Below are positions 42,812 to 55,343 of a stretch of DNA of 64,000 nt, one piece after another. The notes beneath the pieces were generated by a model. That model ran no database searches and had not been told where the DNA came from. It saw only the letters and a program-made list of their open reading frames with translations. Each line of letters starts with the position of its first letter. Position 1 is the first letter of the stretch. The DNA comes from Gautieria morchelliformis. Taxonomy: Eukaryota > Basidiomycota > Agaricomycetes > Gomphales > Gomphaceae. The position numbers and the translations under genes were made by a program. Location: the NCBI GenBank assembly GCA_015179125.1, contig WHVA01000225.1, positions 1-64,000 on the forward strand. Reading direction: 5' to 3'.

Positions 42812-43211
42812 GGCCTGAGTCACCATGGGCGTCAATGTTAGGGTTTTTGTAAACAGAGAGCTGCAGGCCTGTCCCCGCTTACGGTAATCCTTTTGTGACC
42901 TGCACGTGCTCCTTTCTGCCTCTATTAATACACGACGAGATTACAACTGAGAGCCTTTTCACGGCAATCGGGATCTTCAACAAGCTTCTAAGTGAAGAAG
43001 GCTCAAAACAGGTCAGACCTGCATGAGGTATGACCTACTTGCCATATATGGCGCCTATCCCGGACACCGGTTAGTTTCATCGTTACGTACTGTGCCTAAA
43101 AGCGTTGAACGTCATTGATCGGGAGTACCCGGTGTGAGAGTAAAACATCAGTGAATTGATCACAAGCAACACACAAGCTGTCTCTTGATTTACCATCTCA
43201 CCTCATCGTGC
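42812..43211. promoter_or_regulatory. Upstream region of the second Zn2Cys6 gene
   Basis: 400 bases between two plus-strand genes. No gene or distinct site recognised. Confidence 0.4.
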
Positions 43212-46200
43212 ATGTCGTCCAAACCCGCAAGTACGCGAAACAAAGTTGTATCTTGTGCTGAATGTCGACGGTATGTCTTGGTGTGTGTTTCTTATTACTT
43301 GTGCCCAGAAGTGACCGAGCTCTTGAAGACTCAAGTTGCGATGCGATCGTGCGTACGACTTCCACAAGTTGTTTTGTTCAGGAACTGGAGCTGCAGGTCA
43401 TTACAGGGCAATTCCCCTGCCACAATTGCGTAAAAAGAGGGTTAAGTGCTATCTGCCCAGACGGTGCGTTCAGACACAAAGCCGTGCGCTTGAATTTATG
43501 GGTCCATCCTATCAGGTGCTCTCCCCACCCGTCCCAAGTGATAGCGAGATCTTTATGAAGCTATTGGCTGAAGGCTCATTCTATATCTCTAGGATGCTCA
43601 TGCAGGAAGCAGATCGACTTAACAAACGGAACGCTGAGCTTTCTGAACGAATTCGTTTATTGGAGGAGGGTTTGGCAAGCATACAAGCTGGAATTTCAGA
43701 TGAAATACACCCTCTTCTTGCTAAGCACGTCTCAGATGCCCCAGATGGCGGGGCTGAACCGACCAGTGTCCAGCGGGAAGTGGATGAAGTCAACGATTCC
43801 TTGGGAACGTTGACGATCGGCAAGGATGGCCGTTCGTTGTTTCTGGGAAATACGGCTGGTATCGAGGTGAGTTGTTGACTCGGTAACTATCACCTGATTT
43901 GCTGTAATATCTTGACGCCACTTGTATTTCTGGTTCCGCCAGACATTGTTTCGCGTATGTTGTCTGCTCTATCCAGTACAACCTCTTGACATTGACTACG
44001 AACCTGCAGAACGAGTCACAGGAAACTGGGCAATCCGAGTCATTTAATTGGCCAAAGCAGCTTCCCAGTTTCCCGAATACCTTGCACTCTCTTGGGATTT
44101 TTTCTAGTCTGCATGACTGTAAGGAGACAGTTATAGAGAGGCTGCAACAATGTCTCCCCTCGTCAACAGTAGCATCTTCTCTCGTGGAGATTTATTTTGA
44201 TCATGGGGCTTGGCTGTTTGCATTTTTTTGTCGACTAGTGGTCCGGCATCTAGCTTGGCTGACTCTTTGTGGTCTTCTAGGTATAATTCCATATCAATGT
44301 CCAGGTTTTTTGACGAGGTCTATAATCCCGTTTATGCTTCGGAATCTGGACAGAATACACTCTCGGATATAACTCCACATAACACAGCTCTTCTGTTCAT
44401 CGTTTTTGCGCTGGGTTCGTTTCTTTCTAACGATAATGATACCGATACCACAGAGCATTATCACCAGCTTGCGAGGACCGCAATGAGCTGTGATGCAATC
44501 CTTGTTGATCCTACAATGCCAGCTATCAGGACGTTGGTGAGTACGCTACTCCCACTCTAAGAAATCCCTTGTAAAGCATCATATCTGCTAGATGTTGATG
44601 GCATACTATCATCTATTACGCGACAAGAACGGGTCGCAAAATTGTTGGGCAATGTTGGGACTTGCCTCCCATATGGCCCAGAATGTGAACAAAGAAAATA
44701 CTACATACTTTACTTTACTGACATAACATTTCTAAGATTGGTTTACGTGCGTATTCATTCATACCGCATTACCTAGGCTAGTCGGCCTTCCCTCAATTTA
44801 TTGCTATTTCTCAGATCGTGATAGCTGGCGCTGGAAACTCGACGATGCAATAGTCCAAGAACGACGTGCTCTTTTTTGGGAACTGTATTGGCTTGGCATT
44901 AACCAGGTAGTATATGAGTCAGACAATGATATTCTACATAGGGTAATAGTTTCGCCGTAGTGTTTAAGTTTTGGACGGCCACCTTCACTGTTGTTAGCCT
45001 ACTGCGATTGTGAGATCCCACATGAAGAACGACTCGAAAACCGTGCGGGGGAGATCAAGCCTGGTTGTGAGTCTTCTTGTTCTCGCCAAGTGCATGTCAT
45101 CTGATCCGGTACCATTCCAATATCGTGTTACACGTCGCAGTCCATCTTCGAAAATTTCAATTTGCTTCTGAGTGTTTATCTCAGGTCGTGGACGCTGTCC
45201 TGGGGATAAAACGCACGCCTTACTCTACCATTCTCGCGTTGGATCGGAAGGTACGGGACCACCAAGCTCTCAAGGTGCCTCCAAATGGTGCGACCGGTCC
45301 CGCTGAATTGGGTGCGGCCACTGTAACGTTAACGTTGCAGAGGTTTATGTTGAAGGCTATCGTTGAGATGAGTCAGTATTTTGCGCCATTGCTTAATATG
45401 TTTATGTCATGTGTTGCCTCTTCTCTGCGGCTCCCTCTGTGTAGCACTGCTGTAAGTCGACACTGTCTAGAACTTGTAACCTCACTTTTTCCCCTGGGCA
45501 TTGTCACTCATTGCACTATAGGTATTTACACCGTCGATACTTTTCCCGTGCACTGTGCGACTATCCCTCTGACATTCTGGGCTGTCGATTCGGGCCGTCG
45601 GTCTTGGCTACGTACCGTAGTGCTTGTATGTACATTTCCCTCATGCACGCTTTGTGTACCTTGCAGCCCTCGGTTCCCACAAAATTTGTGTAGGTGTCTC
45701 TTGTTTCTACCTGGTAGGGTGCTTAGTCGTAAACCAGGGTGTTTTGGAATCATCTCCTTGCATCCTCAGTGAGGAACAGTCTATCCATTGCCTTATACTA
45801 CGTATTCATAAGGAAACACAGATTGTAGTGGGGTCGGTCGCCTTGAAAAGTCCTAGATGCGTTCTCGCCCCGTCAGCAATTTCCGAACTAGAAAAGTGTT
45901 TTCTCTTGTTCGAGAGCGCTGCTAAGTTTAGGGACAGCTCAGCCAGGCCTGCAAGAGGACTGGTGCGCAATTAATTGACAAAAATGTCGACATTCAAGGC
46001 TGACTTGTTGTTAGGCGATAGTCTCGAGGCTCCGTGATCGTGCGCATCAACTCGCCGCTGCACTGAAAGCCGGCCTATTGCCTAAAGAACCTGCTGAGGG
46101 AACGAAAGCCCCCGATTCCGACCATGAGCCCGATGAACTCTTGATTTTATCGGGGCGTGGTCGTCTCGTAGAAGCAAAACCTGAAGCAAGCCCTTCGCAA

Positions 46201-46704
46201 CGATCATCACAAGCGTCTCCCGTTCGTTCATCGAATGCCACCACGAGGGAGGCTGGTACAGCTCATTTTCAAGGCAAATTGGACGCATACAGTATCGTGC
46301 ATCCTATGCTGTTAGACAATCTCCGAGCAGCAACACAGCAGGAGCCCACGATATTATCCAATGAATCGTTTTGGAACGACGTGACGTGGGGGACCAACGT
46401 ATATGAACCTCCAATACAAGCATTGATGCAGCCAGGTGCTGATTGTTCTGCCTGTACCAGCCTACCTAGATTTAGCTCTGACTTCACCTCCTTCGCAACA
46501 GGTGTCGCCTCTCAGCACCCAACGGTTGAGCATGAATCGGCGAATATCACATTGCAACCTTGGTATGCCACACCTTCGCCACCACAAGAGAGTCCGGAAG
46601 AAGAATGCCACGGGGGACTGGGAACGGCCATGAGTTGGGAATCTAATTGGCAGGGATACATGCAGCAGCTCGGCGTGCCTTATGGTAATGATCTGGGCTT
46701 CTAA
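43212..46704 (+). CDS. Zn2Cys6 transcription factor with fungal-specific regulatory domain
   Basis: A gene of at least ten exons starts MSSKPASTRNKVVSCAECRR. The zinc cluster is cut by two introns and reassembles as CAECRRLKLRCDRQFPC then HNCVKRGLSAICPDG. The second intron begins GTGCGT near 43352. A predicted leucine-zipper-like stretch follows (NKRNAELSERIRLLEEGLAS), then SLGTLTIGKDGRSLFLGNTA. The middle homology region comes next: FALGSFLSNDNDTDTTEHYH, WKLDDAIVQERRALFWELYW, FGRPPSLLLAYCDCEIP, IHRRYFSRALCDYPSDILG, APSAISELEKCFLLFESAAK. The C-terminal tail is Ser/Glu-rich and ends GNDLGF at 46704. The family controls metabolic genes in basidiomycetes; the specific pathway is not evident from neighbours. 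Confidence 0.9.
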
Positions 46705-47221
46705 GGCATGCCTACCATCATGTGTGGCCCGACCCCCACATGAACCCGTTCCATGGGGCAGAGCCTGGGACTACTTTCTTGTGGCCCTAGCGTCCTTAGT
46801 CCTCTTCCGTGGATGTACTACTACTGCTCGCCAAACTCGTTTTGATTGTAGTTTGGAATACACAGAAAGCAATGTACATAGTAATTTACTCGACGCCTCG
46901 TCCAACCCAGAAATTATTGTACAAAAACCATATGCTGCTCTCAAAGATTCTCAGAGTCATAACAAAGCGTTTGAAGGCCCCGTCTCTGGCAATATTGTAG
47001 TACTGGTCCACCTTGTATCGCAGTGATACTACGTAGTACGTACTGTGCACATTCATGAAGCACATTCTGATCTTGATGCAGAGTCCTAGAACGAATACAT
47101 TTGTAAATACGTAATATAAGCAGTCTCGCTTGAAAACCATGATGCGAAAAAAATGTGACAGTCCGCGACAAACTGAAGTCACGTGACACCTGCAGCGACG
47201 CGCTGCCGATCTTCAGAGGCC
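46705..47221. promoter_or_regulatory. Upstream region of the Aurora kinase gene
   Basis: 517 bases without a recognised gene. Open frames on both strands here have no family features. Confidence 0.4.
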
Positions 47222-48695
47222 ATGTCCCAATCTTCATTATCTTCCCTTGTTCATGGCGTGGCCGCTATGGGCATTAGCCAAGAGATTAAATCAAAAGCTT
47301 TTGTTCCGGGTCACAAGCCAACGCCTTCGACAGCAAACAACGAGGTACATACACAACCCCGCACTGGGCCGCCATCGCCCTCAAACGAGGCAGATGCAGC
47401 AGCAAGTATTCTTGATATTGGTCGATATGATGGTGGATTTGAAGCTGAGAATGCGGAGGGCCGAGGACAGGCTGTCTACGGAGAGGCTGCAAAGGAATTG
47501 GCCTTGGACTCCAGTCAGGCGTGAGTCTATTTAACCCATTGTTACTTCACTCTATACTTTAAATATTCATGTATTCCCACAGTCTTCGCCCAACGTCCTC
47601 GTGGCACCTGTCCGCGTTCGACATTGGCCGACCATTAGGTAAAGGCAAGTTTGGGCGAGTGTACATGGTCAGAACGAAATGCCAGCCAAAGTACATCCTT
47701 GCCCTTAAGTGCCTGTACAAGTCAGAGGTTGTACAGAGCAAGGTAGAAAAACAAATACGGAGAGAGATTGAAATCCAGCAGAACCTAAGGTGCTTGAATC
47801 GGTAGCAACCTCTCCCGTGCATTGACAGTTGTACACAGACATCCAAATGTATTGCGGCTTTACGGATACTTCCATGACGAGAAGCGCATATTCCTCATGC
47901 TCGAATTTGCTGGTAAAGGCGAGCTCTACAAGCAACTCAGCAAGCATGGTAAATTTACAGACAAGAGGAGCTCCAGAGTATGAATTTGTCCCTAAAAGAT
48001 TGTGGCATACATGTACTGACGCTATGTCCAGTATATCGCTCAGATGGCCGATGCTTTGGCGTATCTGCACAGCAAACACGTCATTCACCGAGATATTAAA
48101 CCCGAAAATCTCCTCCTTGGCATTAACGGTGAGCTCAAGATAGGCGATTTTGGTTGGAGCGTTCATGCTCCGGGAAACCGGTTTGTCCAGTAGCTCACCG
48201 TGAAATTCTTTTGATTTAAATCGCACCTCCTAGTCGGAAAACACTCTGTGGGACACTGGATTACTTGCCGCCAGAAATGGTTGAAGGTAGAGATCACACA
48301 GAAAAAGTCGATCATTGGGCATTAGGTGTATTGGCATATGAGTTCCTTTGCGGCGTCCCTCCATTTGAAGACTTGAGTGGCTACCGCGGTATGTCCTCCT
48401 GTTGACGATCGTGGAACATGTGCTGATTACGCATATAGCAACCTACAAGAAGATCTCCAAAGTGGATTTTATAATCCCAGACACAGTCAAAGACGACGCC
48501 AAGGACTTGATCAAGCGCGTGAGCATATTGGCTCGATTTTTTCATATGCCACTTCCCCCTAAATACGAATCTCGCGTTTTTACCTAGCTTTTGCAGCATA
48601 ATCCGGCAAAGCGCCTCCCCCTGGCACAGGTCGCAGTCCATCCATGGATCCTCAGACATCAACGCAGTAGCCGGAGTAACAGCAACGAGGCTTGA
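47222..48695 (+). CDS. Aurora-family mitotic serine/threonine kinase
   Basis: A gene of about seven exons starts at [17 protein letters not shown] and stops at 48695. Aurora/Ipl1 kinase works in the chromosomal passenger complex, correcting kinetochore attachment. The N-terminal head is short and disordered. The kinase domain begins [18 protein letters not shown] (glycine loop) and continues ALKCLYK (Lys), [49 protein letters not shown] (DFGWS) and [20 protein letters not shown]. That last segment is the Aurora activation-loop signature with the phospho-Thr. It ends [17 protein letters not shown]. All catalytic residues are present. Basidiomycetes usually have one such kinase. Confidence 0.95.
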
Positions 48696-49482
48696 AGTTC
48701 TCTGTTGATTTGGGACAATGTTGACGGGTTATGATATTATACCAGCCCTACGATCTATGATACTTGTGTCGTCACTGCCACGTGTTAAGTCATATTTGTT
48801 TGTTTGAACTGCAGGTCACTCGCTCCATTGAAGTTGGCACGCCCAGTGGCTGATATTTTAGATATAGGATGCCCAGCAACCAGGACCGTAGCATGAAGAT
48901 TAATGTTACTATAGGATTTATTCAGGCATGCGCTTGGTCAGAAGTACGGATTCTCACCTTCCAGTAATCCTGGTATGGATTTTCGGTGGCGATGTTGCAA
49001 TCCAGGTGTCCAGTACTTACGTGTTCGGGTGCCTTTGTACTGACTCATACTTAGTGTAAACTGACAAGGTTGCATCTATCATATATATGCACCCTGACTC
49101 CTACACAGGGTGAGGGGTTCTACAGCGAGGCTCCCCTTTTGTGGTCTACAACACTTACAGTAAGTACCTGTGACGACGACGTTATGTTCGGTAGTACTGC
49201 CTCGAACAAGGCCTCGTCTGAGAATTTGGGCGTGCCTTGAAGGGAGTCTAGGGAGAACACTTTCAAAACCATGCAGATGCAAGTATGGCGCGCACGTCGG
49301 ACACGAATCATACTGTATGATAAATAGTTTTTTTTCAGTGCTTTACAAGGCGAGCAATATTGCAATAAGACACCATAAAGTGATCATAGGATCGTTGCTT
49401 AAGAAAGCCGGAGAGGTCAAAAAACCGTGACGCCGTAAGGGAGAATATCCATGCAAGGGCTCACACCTTGCATTTGTATCTT
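48696..49482. other. Intergenic between Aurora kinase and the Ser-rich gene
   Basis: About 790 bases with no recognised gene. The interval is between convergent 3' ends. Short open frames at 49079-49430 look fortuitous. Confidence 0.4.
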
Positions 49483-50394
49483 CTACACGCCAATGAACCT
49501 AGCGTCACCAGCATTCCAGGCCTTTACCTCCTTCCAGGCCATCACTCCACCCTCCACTACAACCTTCAAGAGCGGCCAGACTGGTAGCCTGGTCGGACTC
49601 ACTAATAACATATTAGTATCTCCGGACATCTCAGATGGGTCTATCCCAGCTTTCAACAACGCGGTATTCTGTGATTTGTCCGGGTTGCTAAGAAGGAGCT
49701 TCAGCGCTCCATGCGGAGGCTCTTCGTCGTCTTCCAAATCTGAATGGGGACCGGGGGATACGGGGAAAAGAGAAGACATATGCGGATCCGGAGAACGAGA
49801 AATGAGGTGTAACGTTGATTCATCAGTGGTTAGGAAAGATAGCAGGAATGAGATGAATGGAAGGCGAAAAGGTGGCTGTGGGGAGGTGCTAAGCGGAAGC
49901 GTGAAAGGGGAACTAAGGCTGGAAGTCGTGCGGATATGGCTTGTACGAGGCGGATGGCTCGTTAAGCTCATGCTTTCTGGTCTCGAATAAGCACTGGACA
50001 GCGCCCATTCTGACCGCTCTCCAAGATGTGATTCATCCCAGCCATGGTCCTGGGTGAGAGTAGGCAACATCTTTGGCCAGTTCTCGTTGCTATTGCTGAC
50101 CCCTTCGCCATTGGGGCGTCTGCTCGGGCTTCGCACACTCTCGAGGCTCACATCGGTCGGTAGACTAAGGGTCGACTCTGATGAGCCAAATCCAACCCTG
50201 ATAGACGACGACTCCTGCTCAGAGGGAGGGCTGGGATAGACAAGAATCAACGAGGATGAGGCGAGTTGATTGTCATGCGAGTCAAAATTGGATTCACTGT
50301 GGTACGAGCCATTGGTGGAGGAAGGGACCAGGCTATGGCTGTCGAGTGTGGCTGCTGAAGATGAGGGTCGACGTTGATGGAAATACTGGAACAT
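49483..50394 (-). CDS. Ser/Pro-rich protein of unknown function
   Basis: One uninterrupted frame; MFQYFHQRRPSSSAATLDSH at 50394 is taken as start because the sequence upstream lacks the Ser/Pro character. About 300 residues. The first two thirds are low-complexity Ser/Pro/Glu (SSSLILVYPSPPSEQESSS, ESVRSPSRRPNGEG). The end is more ordered: LRLPFISFLLSF-like FRLPFISFLLSFLTTDESTL, DLEDDEEPPHGALKLLLS, LPVWPLLKVVVEGGVMAWKE and FIGV. The ordered tail may carry the function; the head resembles regulatory proteins. No family recognised. Confidence 0.6.
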   Translation of the reverse strand: MFQYFHQRRPSSSAATLDSHSLVPSSTNGSYHSESNFDSHDNQLASSSLILVYPSPPSEQESSSIRVGFGSSESTLSLPTDVSLESVRSPSRRPNGEGVSNSNENWPKMLPTLTQDHGWDESHLGERSEWALSSAYSRPESMSLTSHPPRTSHIRTTSSLSSPFTLPLSTSPQPPFRLPFISFLLSFLTTDESTLHLISRSPDPHMSSLFPVSPGPHSDLEDDEEPPHGALKLLLSNPDKSQNTALLKAGIDPSEMSGDTNMLLVSPTRLPVWPLLKVVVEGGVMAWKEVKAWNAGDARFIGV

Positions 50395-50918
50395 ATAACG
50401 GGAATGAGGAGTCCAGGCTCCAAGCTCCAAGGCCTAGTATTACAGTATATCCCTACGTAAATTCCGCACTAGATGAACCCAGACCAAATAAGTATAAGTA
50501 CTGGAACGGCTATGTATGTTACATTTACCTGCACTGACCTGTACTTCGGGGAAGATTAAGCTGTAAGCGCAAGGCGCCGGTGAGCCGACCCTAGAATTTT
50601 CTCAGCCGCCCCCGCCGCCCCTGCCGCGCGTCGTCAGGGGTCAGGTCATTGGTCGGTTCACAAGACGGAGGCTTAAGAGGACCATGGCCATTCTAAGAGC
50701 TCTGCGCAGTTGTGTCCGGATTCATGCAATATTTATTACAGAAATAATAAGCCGTCAGCAAGACGCTCGCTATATAATAAAGCTTGGCAAGGCAACAGTC
50801 AAGCTACCCAAAAAATATATGATGCACATGGCCTGCTCATGACCAATCCTGCATCAACCAATGGCCATAGCCCTGAACACAATTTGATAATGATACAGTA
50901 ACACCTCCGATCATACCT
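50395..50918. other. Intergenic region
   Basis: 524 bases without a recognised gene. Includes a GC-rich run of cgcc-type words near 50600. Confidence 0.4.
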
Positions 50919-52476
50919 TTATATCATCCCTGGTCGCGCGAAACGGTACGGGGCAACACGATCTCCTGCATCACGGCCACTCTTCAACTTGAAGTCCGAA
51001 TTGGTACCGGCATTCGAAAGCCGGCGTCGTGATCCCTCCTGTGGAAAGCTTGCAATGACATGCTCCGCGCCAGGATCCTTCACGCTACTCAAGTCTTTAG
51101 CCACGTACGTGTCCTCTTCCTCTAATTCCATGTCATGCGTGGAGCTTTCCATGTCATGCGCCTTGGGGCTTTCCATGTCCGAAGAAACCCAGTTGAACGC
51201 TATACGTGGGGGAACTGGCTTAGACCGACCTAACCACGCTCGCCAGATGTCGGGCTGTGTGCCAAGAATAAGAGAAAGCGCTGTCCCGACGGATGCGGCG
51301 AAAAGGTCCGGAAATGGGCTCTTGGGCGCAACGATCGATGTCACCGACAGGCTACAGGAAGAAGGCATGAGTGCGTGTTACACTAAATCAGTCGCACGGA
51401 GAAAACGGACACGAGGGATAAGAAGACGTATACACCAAACACACCAACACGGGCTAGAAAATGCATGTCAAGGGTGCCAGCTTGTCGTAAATCACGCCAG
51501 TTCCTGCGAAGGAACACACTGATGGCCACTGCACACAAAAAGTCGTAAGCAAAGAATTAATAACGCACAATGAACGCACCCGCAAATCCCAAGGCTGTAA
51601 GGAGTGAAAGGGCGGAGAAAACCGCATATACGTTGGAACTGTGGCGTCTCAACGATAAGCAGGACGAAAAGAAAGAACCCCTGATAGGACGCACATGGGG
51701 CTTTCGAACGAGCAATAGAAAAAGCGTCGCGCCCGGTTGACGGTTTCTGGTGTCTTGACAGCGAGAAAAGCCGCACTCGTTGCGAAAGAAAAGAATGTAA
51801 CATAGGGTGCAATCAGAAGCTGGATGAAGCATATATGCACTCATTAATGATGGTATACTAGAGAGGTCTATGACAAAGTACGAACGGCGTAGGTGCGCAT
51901 TATATGTGCCTGGGCCTTTGGGTCGCGAATACTTTGGTTCACCTAGGGGATTCGGCATGTGAACCATGGGGTCTATCAAGAAGCATACCTGGAACATGAG
52001 TGCCAATACAGCCACTGAATTCCTGCGATGCATCCGGTGATTAAGATGGGTGTATAAAAGGACAACAAAAGCTAACATTGGTAGTACACCGTCCAGCAGG
52101 CTTGCTTGTGACACACAAAGCATCTTCGGAGGTTCAGGTCCAACGTGTTTCCCTGCATACCACCTACTCCCGTCTTGGTGAGACACAAGAAAGGGAGGTC
52201 TGGTTATTATACTCACAAGAGAGAAGAGACGATGCCAGTAATAACCCACGTCATGCACATATTGACAAGAATCGGATGTCGCTTGACGGTGGTCGACAAT
52301 AAAAAGGTAGCAATAAGTATTGGAAGAAGAATCTGGTCGACCAGCTGAAACGCCAGAAAAAGGTACAACAGCCCAATAGAGCTTGTCCCCACCGTCGAGG
52401 TAGACGTAGCTCGCCGAGCTATGTCACCTGACAACGAATAAATAAAGGCTGAAACAGGTCCATCCATGGAGGTCAC
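50919..52476 (-). CDS. Multi-pass membrane protein of an agaricomycete seven-helix family
   Basis: A multi-exon minus-strand gene starts MTSMDGPVSAFIYSLSGDIA. Hydrophobic helices are seen in IGLLYLFLAFQLVDQILLPI, LPILIATFLLSTTVKRHPIL, MCMTWVITGIVSSLL, LCVSQASLLDGVLPMLAFVV and SIPSLMSAYMLHPASD. Further helices lie in YVTFFSFATSAAFLAVKTPE and in ALSLLTALGFAGAFIV. The C-terminal exon (51368-50919) adds the last helix (LFAASVGTALSLILG) and a cytosolic tail rich in Met, Glu and Ser ending FARPGMI. The layout is that of the orphan seven-helix proteins expanded in mushrooms, often described as GPCR-like. Ligand and signalling role are unknown. Confidence 0.75.
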
Positions 52477-52809
52477 TGAGAGGAGGCGGAAGGGAACGAC
52501 TTGCGTTGACGCCTTTACAGGTAGTCAGGAGCAAAGATGATGAAACCAGGACTCAACGAAGGTGAGATACACGATAATACTTCGCCAGGTACTAATACAA
52601 CATTGAGAATGCCGATCGACGGCCGATCAATTGCATCAAAGCACAATCAAGCAGTCTCCATCATCTCCATCATGATAAGTACTAGTACGTACACGTATAT
52701 TACTTACCCTGTGATATACAGTATTAGGTAATATCAATGTCCATGTAAAGCTCTATTAACTATCCCGTGACACTCAGGAAAGCACCTGGAACAGGCCATC
52801 AATGGTATA
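52477..52809. promoter_or_regulatory. Upstream region of the seven-helix gene
   Basis: 333 bases between two minus-strand genes. No gene recognised. It should hold the promoter of the membrane protein gene and the syntaxin 3' untranslated region. Confidence 0.4.
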
Positions 52810-53973
52810 TCATCTTCGAAAACGAATAGCTCTCACCGCCAAGAGTACGATGCAGATCACAATGACCAGAACTATCATCAGGCACGCCGCTCGCCGGCCT
52901 GCTTTGCGCTGATACTCGTGGGCCGTAGTTAACTCTGAGGCTGCGGCACTCGTGTCCACCGCTACAGACGTGATATTCGACTCAATGTTGTCTGAATATT
53001 TGTTAGGGGGCTGGTTTACAATGGCGGAGAGAAACGCACCCAACATCCCGCCCTGCTCACTTACAAGCGTTCCAAGGTCTCGGAAGATCTCCGACAACTC
53101 GTGGATGCCCGTCTCGATCTCTCGGATTTCTGCCTCACGCTCATGTATGAGGGATTCTTGGTGAGAAAGTTCGGCTGGTGAAAGTTGGCTAACCATTGTG
53201 CCTCAGCGAAGAGTAGTGATGGGTATCCGACAAACTTACGACTGGAACATTTGCGCCTGCCGCTGTCCTGGGGAAGCAACAGCCGCTTGCTCTCTGATTT
53301 GCAATGACTCAGTACACCTAATTACCAGCAGGTGTCAACAAGGCAGACCTTGCTTCATCCTCCTCCACCGCAATCTTGGCACCTTCAACGACCGCGCGTT
53401 GGCGCTCCGCACTGATCTGCTGCGCCCGCTGGAACGCGACGAGGGAAAGCTGAAAGTCATGAGAGGTCTTCTGAAGTGGAGTTTTCTGATGAGGCTGAAT
53501 AGACGACGCAGGTGTAAATAATAGGAGATCTGCTGCAGACAAAGACGCATACTAGCTCCGACTGAAGGGAAGCGAGTTTCTTAAGATCGTCGGTCCCCCG
53601 CTTCGCCATATCACGGGTAGTCTCGGTAAGATCATGCCTACAAATATGCAAGGTCGATTAGCCCTTCCCCGAGGTACCTGAGTCACGGTCAACCCTCACA
53701 ATCCCTTGCGCACGACTCCAGTGTCCCTCCCAGTTCCCAGCTGCAATCATTCAAGGTGAAAACATTAACATCCTTGTAAGACACGGAAAGAAGCACGAGA
53801 AGACGTACCTGATCCACAAGCTTCAACATGCCCTGCACGTTTGAGTTGATCTTAAAAACTTGCAAGCTGAGGCTTGACTGTAGTTGGAGAAAAGATGCAT
53901 CTTGAGGAGACTGCGGTGCCCCCAAGGGCGTTGCTCGTGAGGGCTTCCCAGCTTCGAGGTCTTGGAATGACAT
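52810..53973 (-). CDS. Qa-SNARE of the syntaxin 7/12 (Pep12/Vam3) type
   Basis: A multi-exon gene starting MSFQDLEAGKPSRATPLGAP and ending in a membrane anchor. Such SNAREs drive fusion at endosomes and the vacuole. The Habc part is visible as SLSLQVFKINSNVQGMLKLV, RDMAKRGTDDLKKLASLQ and RKTSHDFQLSLVAFQRAQQI. The SNARE motif runs LIHEREAEIREIETGIHELS, EIFRDLGTLVSEQGGML then DNIESNITSV once the intron at about 52994-53042 is removed. The zero-layer Gln falls in VSEQG. The C-terminal helix is RAACLMIVLVIVICIVLLAV with a short basic end RAIRFRR. It is divergent from NAS2 with a 107-bp gap. Confidence 0.92.
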
Positions 53974-54080
53974 GAGCGTATGCCGAACACTAGCTACAGG
54001 CTACGGCCCACCCACAAGTGACCATATGGCAAACGTCACTCTAAATTCGAAACTCAGACTAATCATAGCACATAGTCACC
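53974..54080. promoter_or_regulatory. 107-bp divergent promoter of the syntaxin gene and NAS2
   Basis: The start codons are 107 bp apart, so the core promoter must be shared or overlapping. No clear motif was recognised. Confidence 0.6.
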
Positions 54081-54892
54081 ATGGGATTCACACTTCCACC
54101 ACCGCCCATGGAAGTTGCTCGATCACTCATGGCGCACAAGGATACCATTCAAGCAGATCTCGATGGCCAGTTTGCTATTCTCTCCGCTAATGATTCTACC
54201 CTGCATACACCACTCGTGGATCCTCAAGGCTTCCCTCGAGCTGACATCGATGTATATGCCGTTCGACATGCTCGCGTTCGCATAATAGAGTTGAAGAATG
54301 ATATGGAATCGGTAATGAATGATTTGGCGAAGGCGCTAGAGGGGGTGTACGATCCACGGAACGGCGGCAACGTTACAGGGAATTTGCTGGATAGCAGTAT
54401 TGAACCCACTGGTAATGCCTCTGATGCTGGAAATGTATTTGCCAGGGTGGATGGTGTAGCACCAGGAAGTCCCGCTGCTCAAGCTGTCTGTTTTTTTTTT
54501 GTCCCATGTCCATGCAAGGACTTATGTTGAGCGTCTAGGGCTTGCTGCGTGAAGACCTCATCTTGCAATTTGGAGCTCTCACCTCGACCTCACTTTCAAC
54601 GCAGTCTCTTCAGCCAATTGCAGAACTGGTGTCATCGCATGAGAACGTGAGTTGAACAGTGGCATGACTACTGGATGGTTACCCACAGCTCCTACTATGG
54701 CTATGCTTTCTTAGCAAACCCTGACTGTCGTTGTCCTTCGCAAAGATTCCCCAAAACGGACACTTTCTCTCACTCCGCGGAAAGGCTGGGGAGGTCGGGG
54801 ACTATTGGGGTTTGTGTTGTTATTCATTTCCCGATTTTGCATTTATATCGTCTTCGATCAGATGCCACATTGTCCCATTCATCCAATCATGA
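54081..54892 (+). CDS. NAS2: 26S proteasome assembly chaperone Nas2 (PSMD9/p27)
   Basis: Four exons (54081-54485, 54539-54646, 54715-54809, 54862-54892) join in frame to 212 residues. Nas2 binds Rpt5 during assembly of the proteasome base. The N-terminal helical domain includes LMAHKDTIQADLDGQFAIL, LVDPQGFPRADIDVYAVRHA and RVRIIELKNDMESVMNDLAK. The C-terminal PDZ-like domain includes FARVDGVAPGSPAAQAGLLR, EDLILQFG and LSLTPRKGWGGRGLLGCHIV. The last exon of 31 bases completes the conserved GLLGCHIVP end. It is needed, because reading through the intron would give an unrelated tail. A piece of this 3' end recurs inverted at 58590-58665. Confidence 0.93.
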
Positions 54893-55343
54893 CAATACGG
54901 CAGTTTAAGTGGCGTTTGCCATCCGGACTAAATGCTCGACAAATCAAGCTTTGACTCCCGAATTAATTGCCAGCTAACGTCGTTCGCCGTCGCCGGTCCC
55001 TAAGCTTCATAATCATCGAAATTGCCTACTTTTTACGCCTATCCATCGAGTACGGCGACACCTGGACGCTTAGAAAACCTAGATCCTGCCTCGTTTGACA
55101 GTGTGGCATTCAAGCTAATTTCAGTATCCATTGACTATGCAGGTGATTTCGACGCTAGTGGCGATACTTTTTCAAGGTAACATTATCTGTAGTCTGATGT
55201 ATATAAACATGATGCAGTCCGATGGATAAGGTGATGTAGTCCGATGGATATAAACATGTAGTCCGATGGATATAAACCTGATGTAGTCCGATGGTATAAA
55301 TATGATGAATGGGCATAAGAATGGATGGGTATCGATGAAGACA
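54893..55343. other. Spacer downstream of NAS2 with a short minisatellite
   Basis: No gene. The right part (55190-55305) is a tandem array with unit about 25-27 bases, core agtccgatggatataaac, present in about four copies of varying length. Confidence 0.7.
55190..55305. repeat. Minisatellite with gtagtccgatgg core
   Basis: The core agtccgatgga occurs at about 55216, 55239, 55261 and 55288, each with a tataaac-like tail. Unit lengths are unequal. Confidence 0.8.
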
